The notes under the pieces: model-generated
Seen by the model: only the letters and a program-made list of their open reading frames with translations
The model's database searches: none
What the model was told of the DNA's origin: nothing
In this document: one piece after another, positions 1 to 8,420 of the stretch
How the letters are laid out: each line of letters opens with the position of its first letter
Numbering within the stretch: position 1 is the stretch's first letter
Position numbers and translations under genes: made by a program
IMG/VR virus record: IMGVR_UViG_3300018082_000004
Coordinates: 1-35,524 of that record
Source: a virus
DNA length: 35,524 nt
Strand: one strand, 5' to 3'

Positions 1-123
1 GCCAGACCATGCATTGCCTAGCAAATCGCCGTATGCCAGTGGCGTAGCGTAGGTCTTCAGTTCAATCTGGAATCCATCGGCATAAACCGTGTAAGGCGAA
101 AGAACAATAATCCCATAGTTCCC
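1..123. repeat. Terminal direct repeat, left copy
   Basis: The first 123 bases are identical to bases 35402 to 35524. A minus-strand tail gene reads in one frame through both copies, so this is best read as the overlap of a circular assembly and not as two real copies. A real terminal redundancy of the same length cannot be excluded from sequence alone. Confidence 0.95.
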
Positions 124-1050
124 GGCTGCCGCCGATGCTGTGCCGCTGAATTCTGCGCGATACCAACCATTGCCGATGGCTGTGAAAGTGGGTATTTGAG
201 AGACGCTGTTGAAATAGGCGCGCACCTGCGTAGATGTGATCGCGCTGCTGTCTGGCGCTTTGACATAGAACGTGATGGTGTAAGTGACAGCGGTGAGCGT
301 CAATACCTGATAGAATTGATTGGCTGCGCCGGTGGAGGTCAACTTGGCCGAATTCACACCGAAGAGCACAAAGTTCTTGTCTACATTCTGAGTTGCCAGG
401 ATGTTCGCGCCGGCCGTCCATCCATTGTTCCACGTCGCATGTCCGAATACTGGATTGGTGAAATTATTCGTCGTCGCTTCGGGCACAATCAGGCCGCGCG
501 AGATGCCGTCGAGTGTGCCGATAGTGTCTTCCAGCACGCCGCCCAGCGCCGAACCGAGCTGCTGCCGTAGGCCGATGGCGAATGGCTTGATGACAAGCTC
601 GACATTCAAAATGATATAGCCCTGTCGCCGCGAGGGCGTGATGTATTCATCCGCGATCGTTGCGCTACCGTGTAGAATTTCGTAACGCAGCCAGCCGTCT
701 TGTCCCCATAGCGGCTGAAATGGCGTGTCGCTGTTCGCCTTGAATTCCAAATAGAGCGGCTCAGATGGATCGCCAGCGCGCTGGAGAAACGCCTGCACAT
801 CCAATGCGCCACGCGACACCTCACGGTCACTAGCGCCAACCACATTGAGCGACCACGACCACGACCGATCGACTGCTCGCTGCCCGATGCGCCGTCCGCC
901 GCCAGTGCGATTGGCACTGGTGCCCGTGGCAATCTGCGGCACGATTTGAACGGACGGCGGCGTGAATCCCGTATCAACGGAATAGCGCAATCCATCGTTG
1001 AGATTGAGCGTCTGCGCGCCCTGCGCGAAGCGGACGATCGGCGCGGTCAT
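1..1050 (-). CDS. Tail tip protein with carbohydrate-binding-like and LamG-like domains, N-terminal part (continues at 35401)
   Basis: ATG at 1050 overlaps the tape-measure stop as ATGA. The frame stays open to base 1, and since base 1 equals base 35402 it continues at 35401 and stops at 34007, giving about 814 residues in all. This part holds residues 1 to 350. Residues 1 to about 180 are beta-rich and sit where a distal tail (Dit-like) protein is expected. Residues about 190 to 340 look like a carbohydrate-binding jelly roll, with an NxxNP..GWT start and a final DGFQIE / AYGD segment that often closes such domains in phage tails. It is the gene straight after the tape measure, so a tail-tip or receptor-binding role is inferred. 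Confidence 0.85.
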   Translation of the reverse strand, partial: MTAPIVRFAQGAQTLNLNDGLRYSVDTGFTPPSVQIVPQIATGTSANRTGGGRRIGQRAVDRSWSWSLNVVGASDREVSRGALDVQAFLQRAGDPSEPLYLEFKANSDTPFQPLWGQDGWLRYEILHGSATIADEYITPSRRQGYIILNVELVIKPFAIGLRQQLGSALGGVLEDTIGTLDGISRGLIVPEATTNNFTNPVFGHATWNNGWTAGANILATQNVDKNFVLFGVNSAKLTSTGAANQFYQVLTLTAVTYTITFYVKAPDSSAITSTQVRAYFNSVSQIPTFTAIGNGWYRAEFSGTASAAAGNYGIIVLSPYTVYADGFQIELKTYATPLAYGDLLGNAWSG

Positions 1051-3017
1051 ACGCTGCTCCCTATGCCGACCATGCGCAGCCCGCGCGCGCGCTGACTCAG
1101 ATCGGACAAATCAACGCCACTCGCATTGATCGTCGTTTGGTTCGGGCGCGACAAGCCACCGGCAATCGTCTCCAACAATGCAATCACGCGCCGCATGTCG
1201 GTGTTGGACAGGATACCGCCGCTTGCGCCCGGTACGAACAGCTCCGGCCCGCCTTCGCCGACGATAACTGATCGTCCGCCGAACACCGGTCCGCCGAATT
1301 GCCGGCCGCCACCGAGAAGTCGTCCACCTGGGCCAAATCTTTGCTCATGTAACTCCTGACGAAAAATCGTCGTGACGGTTATATCCTTGCTCTCCAATTG
1401 TGCGATGCGGTCGCGCAACTGCTCAGCGTGCTGCTCAGCATCGCCCATCTTCTCCGCCGCAATTCGGGCGCCTTCGCCCAGCTCGTCCATGTTGACTTTG
1501 CCATCCTTTGCCGCTGCGGGGATAAGTGTCAATGCAGTTGTATAGTTTGTCGCAGAAAGCAATCCTGCATCGAGGAGACGATTGACCTCCTCCTCTGCAC
1601 GTGCCATGACGAGACCCGCTTCGCTGGTCAGGCCGTACTGAAGCATGATTTGTTCCTGTGCCGTGCGCCGCTCGCCATCCGTGATAATGCCTTTGCGCTG
1701 TGCTTCGTCAATGGCATCCAGTGCACGCTTGACCGTATCCAACTTAGTCACGCCTTCAGTATATGCCTGTGCCAAACCGAAGAATCCTTCGGCGGCAGTG
1801 GATGCACTATCGCGCGCCTTGTCGAGTGCTCGGGCCTGCTCCTCAGCGGCTTTGGCGGCGGCCTCTTCGGCCTTTGCCAGCTCTTCTTCAGTCGGTATCA
1901 ACTCCTCTTCGATCACGCCTCTCAATTCGGCAGCGGCAACCTGATTGGCCTGCATCGCTTCGATATTTTCTCTGCGCTCGTCGCCTAATCGCGCGGCGAT
2001 TTGTGTCGATTCAAATTCGGCCTCACTCAATACCCTAGTGCCTAACTCAACCTCACTCAATGCAATGCCGAGGAATCGATCCACGCGAACCAATTCTCCA
2101 GCCGCATTGATCTCGGCATCGAGCGATTCCGCCAAACGTTCCTGTGCCGCCCGATAATGAGCATAGCCATCAGCATTTTTAAGTATCTCCTCACCGGATG
2201 CCTTTGTACTCTCCCGAAGTTTATCCATGTGCGTAAGCATACGCACAAGCCCGTCTGCTATATCACCGAGAATCGGGAGAAGTTTATTACCGATTGATTC
2301 ACCCAGATTCCCTAATGCGACCTGCGCTTTGCCCAGCTTGCCCGCGAAGGTATCACCTGCCGCCTTTGCCGCGCCGCCGAATTCGGTATTCAGCTCTTTG
2401 AGAATGAGTGCCATCGCCTCAGATTCTTTTCCAGCATCTACCAGCGCCTTGACGGTTCCTTTCATCTCGGCATTGACATTGACACCCGCCCTTCGTAACG
2501 CGGTCAAACCCGCCACCGGGTCTTGCAACGCCTTGCCTACCATGATGACGGCGCCTTGCAAATCCGTGCCCAGCGCCGTGCTCATATTCAGCGCCGCCTC
2601 CATCGCCTGCGGGAATACATCTTCGCCGATCGAGGTGAAGGTGAGCAGAACATTTTCGGCGCTCTGGATTAACTCATCATCGATGCCGGTCAGATTCGAG
2701 AAGCGTGTTGCCAGGTTACTCACTTCATCGGCGGTCAAGCCAGCGGCGCCGCCAGTCGATTTGATGACGGCCTCGGTCGCCGCCATGACCTTCTCAGCTT
2801 CCATCGCCGAACCGATGACGAACTCCAAACCCTCTTTAGCCAGCTTGAGCGTGAGGAGACCACCAGCCACTTTGGCAGCCTTGCCCAGCAAGTCCATGCC
2901 GCCGCTAGTCTTCTTGGCCTGGTCGTCGAGGCCGCCCAAATCCTTGTGCACCTCACGCAGCGCTTTGCTCGCCTCGTTGACCGCTTTGATTGCGATTTCT
3001 AGCCGTTCATCCGCCAT
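1047..3017 (-). CDS. Tail tape measure protein
   Basis: 656 residues. The protein is Ala-rich and helical with long charged coiled-coil stretches (for example residues 365 to 405, rich in EEELAKAEEAAAK) and a hydrophobic Gly/Leu segment near residues 45 to 75. The C-terminus has the Gly-rich GGRQFGGPVFGGRSVIVGEGGPE pattern (quoted loosely) that ends many tape measures. It starts inside the second chaperone frame and is followed by tail-tip genes, the canonical position. At roughly 1.5 angstrom per residue the length predicts a tail near 100 nm. Such proteins set tail length and can help DNA cross the envelope. Confidence 0.93.
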   Translation of the reverse strand: MADERLEIAIKAVNEASKALREVHKDLGGLDDQAKKTSGGMDLLGKAAKVAGGLLTLKLAKEGLEFVIGSAMEAEKVMAATEAVIKSTGGAAGLTADEVSNLATRFSNLTGIDDELIQSAENVLLTFTSIGEDVFPQAMEAALNMSTALGTDLQGAVIMVGKALQDPVAGLTALRRAGVNVNAEMKGTVKALVDAGKESEAMALILKELNTEFGGAAKAAGDTFAGKLGKAQVALGNLGESIGNKLLPILGDIADGLVRMLTHMDKLRESTKASGEEILKNADGYAHYRAAQERLAESLDAEINAAGELVRVDRFLGIALSEVELGTRVLSEAEFESTQIAARLGDERRENIEAMQANQVAAAELRGVIEEELIPTEEELAKAEEAAAKAAEEQARALDKARDSASTAAEGFFGLAQAYTEGVTKLDTVKRALDAIDEAQRKGIITDGERRTAQEQIMLQYGLTSEAGLVMARAEEEVNRLLDAGLLSATNYTTALTLIPAAAKDGKVNMDELGEGARIAAEKMGDAEQHAEQLRDRIAQLESKDITVTTIFRQELHEQRFGPGGRLLGGGRQFGGPVFGGRSVIVGEGGPELFVPGASGGILSNTDMRRVIALLETIAGGLSRPNQTTINASGVDLSDLSQRARGLRMVGIGSSV

Positions 3018-3575
3018 TGCGATATAGCTCCATCATGTCTTTTATGATGCGCCAAACGTCAGGATGCTTCGTCGGAAACTCACTCATCTTGTCGATCGGC
3101 CACGACCGGTACAAACGAACAGCGGCGTACACATCGTAAGCCGCCGCCATGCGATCCAACTCGCCTGCGATCTGGTCGCGCAACCCGCCGTCCTCTGGTA
3201 GCTTGCCAAATCGCTGCGCCAAGAAGTACAGATTCAACTCAGCGGGGCAATCTCCGCGGCCGTAGGCGTACTCGTAGGCAGCAACGAGAAGGCTTTTGGG
3301 CGAGACAGCGATGCTCCCACTGCACGAATGACTTCGCTGCACAAGTCATCGGCCTGCCACGGTTCCAGATCATCGGGATCGATGCCGTTCAACATCCCGG
3401 CCATCGCTGCGGCGCGGCAGATCATGCCATGCCGCTCAACGAGATGAATCAACAGCACGTTGCCATTCTCATTGACCGGGAGTCCAGCATAGGGCGAGAG
3501 CAAATCGATGCTGTCCTCGCGCAACTTCTTGACGAAGGTCTCGACGTGCCGCTGACGTAGGGGAGTGATTATCAT
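3007..3575 (-). CDS. Tail assembly chaperone fusion made by -1 frameshift (GT-type)
   Basis: Two overlapping frames lie between tail tube and tape measure. The second (to 3007) has no ribosome site of its own and is entered by a -1 shift at the slippery heptamer C CCA AAA (3300 to 3294). The product is 94 residues of the first frame plus 95 of the second, 189 in all. In lambda the equivalents are G and GT, which bind the tape measure during tail assembly. The second part is acidic and aromatic (YEYAYGRGD, ELNLYFLAQRFGKLPEDG, quoted in pieces), as in T-type domains. Slippery site, frame relation and gene position agree; shift efficiency is unknown. Confidence 0.85.
3234..3575 (-). CDS. Tail assembly chaperone, unshifted product (G-type)
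   Basis: 113 residues when the ribosome does not shift. ATG at 3575 follows a GAGGTGA ribosome site. The protein begins MIITPLRQRHVETFVKKL and has a helical acidic middle (GIDPDDLEPWQADDLCSEVIR, in part). The last 19 residues, after the slippery site, are Ser/Thr/Pro-rich and seem to be only the run-out to the stop. It is expected in large excess over the fusion and to coat the tape measure during assembly. Confidence 0.88.
   Translation of the reverse strand: MIITPLRQRHVETFVKKLREDSIDLLSPYAGLPVNENGNVLLIHLVERHGMICRAAAMAGMLNGIDPDDLEPWQADDLCSEVIRAVGASLSRPKAFSLLPTSTPTAAEIAPLS
3294..3300 (-). promoter_or_regulatory. -1 ribosomal frameshift slippery site
   Basis: On the minus strand the bases are CCCAAAA, read in the first frame as C CCA AAA G. 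A -1 slip gives CCC AAA AGC and enters the second chaperone frame exactly. This is a canonical X XXY YYZ heptamer at the gene position where siphoviruses use it. I did not define a downstream pseudoknot. Confidence 0.9.
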
Positions 3576-3584
3576 CGTTTCACC

Positions 3585-4595
3585 TCAAGGGAGTGCGGCG
3601 ATTTCGTTGACCACGACGAGAGAGGCATGACGCGCCGACGTCACGTTGTATCGGCTGCGGAACGAGACCTCGAGAATATCGTTGCCGTCCTGGTCGCCCA
3701 AGCCAGGCACCACCGTCACCTTCGCGGCGCAATCAAAGCGGATCGTCTTCTTGCTGAACAACGTACCGGCGGTTGCCAAGTTGCTGCCTTCAACCTGCCA
3801 ACGCACCAGACGCGCTGTTTCGGCGCGCCAGTCCACCTTGCGCGCCACGCCGCCGGCGTCATGCTCGAAGGTCAAGGTGAAATCGACCATGTATTTGCCT
3901 TTGCTGAGGTAGCGGATCGACGGCTGCAAACTGCCATCGCCGCTGTGTTTGTGTGTGTGACCGCTGTTGACTCGCAGCGATGCGCCGAGGAATGTGCCGA
4001 CCAATTGCGTCGTGCCGATCGTGCCACCGATGGCATCGACGAACAGCTTGCTATTGCCAAACAGCGCATCTTCGACCGTTGGGATTGCCGGCTGCGCTGT
4101 GAAGGCCGCGACCGCCACGCTGCGACCCACCCAGGCTGCCGACATCATGACTGCTTCGCCGCCGCGCCCGGCCAACTCCCACGACTCGGCAAACGAGCCG
4201 TTCATCTCCTCGGCCTCTTGGTCGTCACCGTATTCGATGGTATACGGCTGGATGGCCTGCACGCTGTTCGTGTTGAAAGTATAGGTGTAGATTTTGCCGC
4301 TGCCTACGCCATCAGCTGTACCCGTGATGACGTTGACGATAGATGCCGATGGCAGATACGGCAGCTGCTCGAACGTGGCCGGCGTCGCGTCCATCGCAAA
4401 TGTGCCGCCCAAACGCGGGACGTGCGTTCGGTCAAGACCCGACACGTAACCAATATCCTCCTCGACGAAGACGACCTCGCGGGTGTCCACCAAGCCGCTA
4501 CCGCTCTCGCCGCGCCAGTTGGCGGTACTGACTACACTCGTCCCTTCTGTGACTTCACGACCTAATTGCACTCGGCGGAGTCCACGGATTCCCAT
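3585..4595 (-). CDS. Major tail tube protein
   Basis: 336 residues, beta-rich, directly upstream of the tail chaperones. The N-terminus (MGIRGLRRVQLGREVTEGT) is like that of tail tube proteins that begin by listing a locus-wide fold strand followed by TYTFNT and GKYMVDFTLTFEHDAG-like strands (residues about 230 to 255). The ATG overlaps the stop of the preceding small gene as TAATG. Its length is above that of lambda V, so it may carry an extra surface domain. Function rests on position and composition. Confidence 0.82.
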   Translation of the reverse strand: MGIRGLRRVQLGREVTEGTSVVSTANWRGESGSGLVDTREVVFVEEDIGYVSGLDRTHVPRLGGTFAMDATPATFEQLPYLPSASIVNVITGTADGVGSGKIYTYTFNTNSVQAIQPYTIEYGDDQEAEEMNGSFAESWELAGRGGEAVMMSAAWVGRSVAVAAFTAQPAIPTVEDALFGNSKLFVDAIGGTIGTTQLVGTFLGASLRVNSGHTHKHSGDGSLQPSIRYLSKGKYMVDFTLTFEHDAGGVARKVDWRAETARLVRWQVEGSNLATAGTLFSKKTIRFDCAAKVTVVPGLGDQDGNDILEVSFRSRYNVTSARHASLVVVNEIAALP

Positions 4596-4798
4596 TAGCC
4601 TTCACCTTCCCCGGCGCTCTTGTCTTCACCCTTGCGCCGCGTCATTTTATCTTCCGACTTGGCACGTTGATACAGACCCGACTTGACCAACTCCTGATCG
4701 GTCATCGGCAGTGCCGCCAATTCATCGTCCGTCAGGTCGCGCGCCGGGATGCCGTGCAGCGACCCGCCGTATCCGCCGCCTGTGTATTTCAGTGTCAT
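4595..4798 (-). CDS. Small conserved structural-module protein
   Basis: 67 residues. It starts MTLKYTGGGYGGSLHGIPARD, then an acidic LTDDELAAL segment and a Lys/Glu-rich tail. Small proteins of this pattern (glycine-rich start, then IPARDLTDEE) are frequent just before the tail tube gene in phages of this type. They may act in head-tail joining, but I know no demonstrated function. The stop overlaps the tail tube start. Confidence 0.7.
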   Translation of the reverse strand: MTLKYTGGGYGGSLHGIPARDLTDDELAALPMTDQELVKSGLYQRAKSEDKMTRRKGEDKSAGEGEG

Positions 4799-4799
4799 C

Positions 4800-5036
4800 T
4801 CAGTGTCCTTTCAGATTCGAGGGTAAGACAACCTGCGGCACAGCCACGTTGCGCTGTTCGACAACCGCATCGAACATCCGTCGCGCATACCAGTCGAGCC
4901 AGGTCGCAGCGGCCAGCAGTTGCGCCGGTGTGACGTTCTCGCTTTTGATTTGAAACTCCGCTGCGCCGGGAGCGGCGAACTGGATGATCAACACACTTAG
5001 CGGCGTATCGGGTGCGCTCTTGTCGTTATCCGTCAT
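4800..5036 (-). CDS. Hypothetical protein of the head-tail joining region
   Basis: 78 residues, start at ATG 5036 behind GAGGTGA. A short polar N-terminus is followed by an AQLLAAATWLDWYARRMFDA helix (in part). No enzyme motif is seen. It sits between a probable head-closure/tail-terminator gene and a small conserved gene, one base from its downstream neighbour, so it is part of the late operon. Confidence 0.7.
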   Translation of the reverse strand: MTDNDKSAPDTPLSVLIIQFAAPGAAEFQIKSENVTPAQLLAAATWLDWYARRMFDAVVEQRNVAVPQVVLPSNLKGH

Positions 5037-5044
5037 GTCTCACC

Positions 5045-5464
5045 TCACGTGATTGTCACCTTCACACCGTCACCTTCGGGACCGGTTAGTACGAACTGAT
5101 AGCCGAGAGTCGGATGACCAGCATACTCCATTGAGCCGAACCCGCCTGTTGCGCCACCTATATTATCTACTGTGCCGCCCAATGTCTGGTCAGCGAGCAA
5201 CTTTCGTAGGAACGGCTCGAAGAACGGCAATGCCAATTGAACATCCAACGGCAATACATTGCGCGCCACATGAATCTCCGTTATCAACATCACGAATGCG
5301 TGTGAGAAACCAGCGCTCTCGATTTTCCAAGAAAAGCTACGCATATATGACACTGCGAAGGGGAACTGGTTGGCACTTTCCGGCGGGTCGATCGGCGCCT
5401 CTTTCATCCCAGCCAGCGCGCCAGCGTGTGATTGCAGCCGTGCGATCGCGTCGCGTAGTGCCAC
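5045..5464 (-). CDS. Probable head-closure or tail-terminator protein
   Basis: 139 residues from GTG at 5464, which overlaps the connector stop as TAGTG behind GGGGAG. An ATG at codon 21 is a second choice. The body has alternating strands (FAVSYMRSFSWKIES, SHAFVMLITEIHVAR) and a C-terminal GYQFVLTGPEGDGVKVTIT segment, which fits small beta-sandwich stopper or terminator proteins. It lies right after the connector gene, where HK97-type phages encode neck and tail-end proteins. The exact role is inferred from order only. Confidence 0.72.
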   Translation of the reverse strand: MALRDAIARLQSHAGALAGMKEAPIDPPESANQFPFAVSYMRSFSWKIESAGFSHAFVMLITEIHVARNVLPLDVQLALPFFEPFLRKLLADQTLGGTVDNIGGATGGFGSMEYAGHPTLGYQFVLTGPEGDGVKVTIT

Positions 5465-6105
5465 TAGACAAACTCCCCGACGTATCGCGTGTAGTGCTGG
5501 ACGATGTTGGCTACTTCCGGGTCGAGCGCCTGCGTGTAGGTCAACTGCCCCAGCTCGACAATCGCGCCGGTGTCCATGTAGGCCTGTTGCCCCCGCTTGA
5601 AGTGACGTATGGCTTGGATGATCGTTGCCTTCTTGATTGGCTCCGGCGCGGCGGTGCTGTAGCCAAACTTGCCGACGATCTTGACGCACTTCGGATAGGT
5701 GAACCAGTGCGCCTTCGACCCATTCAACATGTCCACATCCAGGCGCAAAAACGGCCGACCACGCAGCGCCGCATTGTACGGCCACGCCAGGAAGTCGCTC
5801 GCCGCCCAGGTCGTGTACGTGCCGCCCGTGCCCGCGCTGGAGTCCACGTCGCCACCCTCGGCAACGGCGACACTTGTCGGCACGGCGGCCAGCTCGCCGA
5901 TCCACAGGTCAGTATTGCCACTGCCATCGAAGTATCTCGTCGCATCGGCGCTGGCGGCGAACTCGTTATCGCCGCGCTGCGTGAACAGGTCGATGTCGCG
6001 TGACGCACGGGTAATCGCGGCAGCCAGAATCGTATCGTAGGCGATCGTCCATTGCGTATCCGGCATTGCCGCTTTGACTTCCGATAGCGTCACGTAATCT
6101 GCCAT
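5464..6105 (-). CDS. Head-tail connector (gp6-like adaptor)
   Basis: 213 residues. It opens with MADYVTLSEVKAAMPD and a helix containing DTILAAAITRASRDIDLFTQR. Such an N-terminal helix with a middle insertion is common in gp6/DNA-packaging connector proteins, which form the ring below the portal. The C-terminus is helical (KKATIIQAIRHFKRGQQAYMD). ATG overlaps the preceding stop as TAATG. It lies between capsid-associated genes and the neck/tail-end candidate, as expected for a connector. Confidence 0.75.
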   Translation of the reverse strand: MADYVTLSEVKAAMPDTQWTIAYDTILAAAITRASRDIDLFTQRGDNEFAASADATRYFDGSGNTDLWIGELAAVPTSVAVAEGGDVDSSAGTGGTYTTWAASDFLAWPYNAALRGRPFLRLDVDMLNGSKAHWFTYPKCVKIVGKFGYSTAAPEPIKKATIIQAIRHFKRGQQAYMDTGAIVELGQLTYTQALDPEVANIVQHYTRYVGEFV

Positions 6106-6608
6106 TACACTCTCACACCGTAGCCCTGTGCGGCCACCGCTTCAAACGTATTGAGTCCGCCAGCCCCGTCGAAGCGTAGTGTCATCGCTGTGTTCGCTGA
6201 CCCGAGTAGGATGAGAGGCGGCGCCGCAACCGCCACACTACCCGCCAGCGCCTGCAAGGCCAAGCGCGCCGACCAGATGCGAGTCGCTCCGTCCAACGCC
6301 TCGCACAGCAGCGATACGGCAGCGGGCGCAATGAGACCAGCCGCCAATGTGAAGTTGATTGCCGTGCACACGATGTGACGGCCTGTGCCTTGTGCCGGAT
6401 GTGTGATCGTCGCCTGCGTGTTGGCTGCTGGACTGTGCTCCAACTGCCAGTGCGAAGGGGTGACGATCTTCGCCTTGAGTCCTGGGATGAGCGGCGGGAT
6501 GCCGTCCTCATTCCAGATGCGCCACGAGTAGGTGCCGTCTTCGTTATCGATGAGGCGGAAGTCCAGCGGGATCGGCCCCCCGCCAAAGCGCAGTATCGTA
6601 TCCGGCAT
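6105..6608 (-). CDS. Hypothetical structural protein
   Basis: 167 residues from ATG 6608. A GTG start 12 codons earlier would lie inside the perfect palindrome at 6625 to 6650 and is less likely. The protein has a beta-rich start (DTILRFGGGPIPLDF) and an Ala/Leu-rich second half. A GGGA ribosome site lies only a few bases after the palindrome, so its translation or its mRNA ends could be influenced by that hairpin. It sits between a capsid-associated protein and the connector. No family recognised. Confidence 0.72.
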   Translation of the reverse strand: MPDTILRFGGGPIPLDFRLIDNEDGTYSWRIWNEDGIPPLIPGLKAKIVTPSHWQLEHSPAANTQATITHPAQGTGRHIVCTAINFTLAAGLIAPAAVSLLCEALDGATRIWSARLALQALAGSVAVAAPPLILLGSANTAMTLRFDGAGGLNTFEAVAAQGYGVRV

Positions 6609-6624
6609 GGCGATCCCGTGCGGC

Positions 6625-6650
6625 GGGGGAGTGCCACGTGGCACTCCCCC
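6625..6650. repeat. Perfect 26-base palindrome between structural genes
   Basis: GGGGGAGTGCCAC followed by its exact reverse complement, centred on CACGTG. It fills almost all of the 48-base gap between the genes ending at 6657 and starting at 6608. In RNA it would form a 13-bp, very GC-rich stem (with a small loop opened from the centre). No T-run follows on either side, so it is not a classic terminator. An mRNA processing or stability element downstream of the capsid genes, or a protein-binding site, is possible. Confidence 0.9.
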
Positions 6651-6656
6651 GACCGA

Positions 6657-7100
6657 TTAGAATACGTTCTGCGAGACCGCAGCCAACTGCGCGCCGGGCA
6701 GGTAGCGCGGCACGCCATGCAGCGTTGCGCTGACGATCGTCACCGTGCCACCTGCGCCGACCGTCAGCTTAGCGCGCACGAACTTCTCAGCGGCGTCGCT
6801 GATCTCCTCGCCAGCCACCTCGATCGTCTTGATCGTGTTGTCGTCGGTGGCCGCCCATTGCGTGGTCGTCTTGCCGGTGATGGTCACTGGTGATGCGAAG
6901 GCCGATGCAGCATCAGACTCCAGCAACGCATCGACCGTGCGATCGGTATTACCCACGGCGACCACTGCGATGACCCGCGAGAAACCTTCCATGTCCACGG
7001 CATCAGAAGTGAGCACAGCCGATGCAGCGGCGCTTGTCGGATCGATCTTGCCGACCACCGGCAAGTCCTGATAGATGTGAGAGGGGAAACCTTTAGGCAT
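6657..7100 (-). CDS. Capsid-associated structural protein (unknown role)
   Basis: 147 residues, ATG 7100 behind a strong AGGAG. It has the layout of a widespread phage family placed next to the capsid gene: an early VVGKIDPTSAA segment, a long beta region with AVVAVGNTDRTVDALLE, a middle TQWAATDDNTIKTIE and a C-terminal HGVPRYLPGA. Members may decorate the head or tail, but I recall no proof. It follows the major capsid gene directly. Confidence 0.78.
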   Translation of the reverse strand: MPKGFPSHIYQDLPVVGKIDPTSAAASAVLTSDAVDMEGFSRVIAVVAVGNTDRTVDALLESDAASAFASPVTITGKTTTQWAATDDNTIKTIEVAGEEISDAAEKFVRAKLTVGAGGTVTIVSATLHGVPRYLPGAQLAAVSQNVF

Positions 7101-7109
7101 GTCAGACTC

Positions 7110-8411
7110 CTATACGAGTGAGACGAACGGCGACACGGTGTTCGTGCCGTCGGCCAGTGTGATCGCCGCGTTCAGCCACGGCTGTCCATCGACGCGATGC
7201 GTGAAGCGCCAGGCCACCTGATCGTTGGTGAAGAAGGCGTGTTCGCTGAACGCGATCTCCAGCATCCGCCGGTCGCCGATCACGTAGTACGAGAAGTCGC
7301 ACAACGCTACGTCGAATGCCGTGCCGCTGGCTGCCATCTTCTCGCTGAACATCACCGGCAGTCCATACAGCATCGCCGGTGCGCCTTTCGTCACATCAGG
7401 CGCCCAGGCCACGACGGTATTCGTCGTGGACAGCTGCAGCAGCGAGTCGATGATAAACGGATGCACGACCCAGACTGCTTTCTTGTGCGAGGAGGGGACA
7501 AGTCGTTTGAGCATCCCGCGTGCATCGGCCAGCTCGAAGTCAGCCCCAGCGGCCAAGCGCGTGACGGTGATGAGTGAGGGCGCGTTCTCGACGCCGAGCG
7601 GCTTGCCTACACCATTGCCGCGCAGGAAGGCAAAGTCCTCGTACCAACCGATGGCACCACCAAACAGGCGCTTCAGCAGTGCCTCGAGCGCAATCGCGCT
7701 ATCCTCGCGCAGCTCAGATGAGACTTTGGTATAGCCGCCGAGCTTCCAGGCAGTCAGACTCATCTGTCGGAACTTCGGTTCGCGTTCGGTAACTGCGCCA
7801 GCCTCCTCCATCCAGCCAGCGACCAGACCGCCGAAGAAAGCCGTGTTGCCTGCCGTCGGCGCAGTCGTCTGATCCAGCATCGGTAGGATGGCAGTGCGCG
7901 CCGTCATCGGATACGCGAATGCACGCGAGCGAACGATACTCTCCTCGGCGGCGATCTCGTACAGCTCAGCGGTGTATTGCGTCGGGACGACATAGCCGCC
8001 GGCCGTGCCGGACACTTCACCCAGCGCCTTGCCCTCGCCCGGTTCCTCTTCGGCGGGACGCGTCTTGTAGACCGTGCGAAGCCGCTTCTCGTCGCCGCGT
8101 CGCACAGCCAGCAGATAGTCGGCGAAGCTGGTCGTCTTCGCATCGCTCGTGCCGCCGCTGCCCGAAACGTGACCCGCGTTGCGCAATGCCGGTTCATCCT
8201 CGAATCGCTTGAGGATGGCCGTCACCTCATCGAGCCGTTTGTTGATGTCGGCGTGCTCAGCCGTCTTGGATTCGAGCGCGTCGATTTGCTGCTTGATCGC
8301 GTCGGCCTCGTCGAGCAGCGCGGTCGCCTTGGCGTAGTCCTGCGCTTCCGTCGCTGTTTTGGCCGCTGCGATCTTCTCTGCGTACTTCAACTTCAACTGT
8401 TCTAAAGTCAT
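7110..8411 (-). CDS. Major capsid protein, HK97 fold
   Basis: 433 residues. Residues 1 to about 75 form a charged coiled coil (the delta or scaffold-like domain removed by the protease in HK97). The body holds typical HK97-family segments: GTAGGYVVP near residue 137, then FLRGNGVGKPLG near residue 265, and a C-terminal AWRFTHRVDGQP. It lies nine bases after the protease gene. The protein builds the icosahedral head. Cleavage probably falls between residues 75 and 135, but I cannot place it. Confidence 0.95.
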   Translation of the reverse strand: MTLEQLKLKYAEKIAAAKTATEAQDYAKATALLDEADAIKQQIDALESKTAEHADINKRLDEVTAILKRFEDEPALRNAGHVSGSGGTSDAKTTSFADYLLAVRRGDEKRLRTVYKTRPAEEEPGEGKALGEVSGTAGGYVVPTQYTAELYEIAAEESIVRSRAFAYPMTARTAILPMLDQTTAPTAGNTAFFGGLVAGWMEEAGAVTEREPKFRQMSLTAWKLGGYTKVSSELREDSAIALEALLKRLFGGAIGWYEDFAFLRGNGVGKPLGVENAPSLITVTRLAAGADFELADARGMLKRLVPSSHKKAVWVVHPFIIDSLLQLSTTNTVVAWAPDVTKGAPAMLYGLPVMFSEKMAASGTAFDVALCDFSYYVIGDRRMLEIAFSEHAFFTNDQVAWRFTHRVDGQPWLNAAITLADGTNTVSPFVSLV

Positions 8412-8420
8412 TGCGTCACC

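Noticed and set aside
2227-3027. Plus-strand frame of 266 residues opposite the tape measure
   Set aside because: Low-complexity Ser/Ala/Pro product caused by the helical Ala-rich code on the other strand.
3627-4565. Long plus-strand open frame opposite the tail tube gene (312 residues)
   Set aside because: Rich in Arg, His and Cys, no family pattern; it is the mirror of a well-supported tail tube gene.
5053-6003. Plus-strand frame of 316 residues
   Set aside because: Spans two minus genes with good starts and overlaps; Arg-rich shadow.
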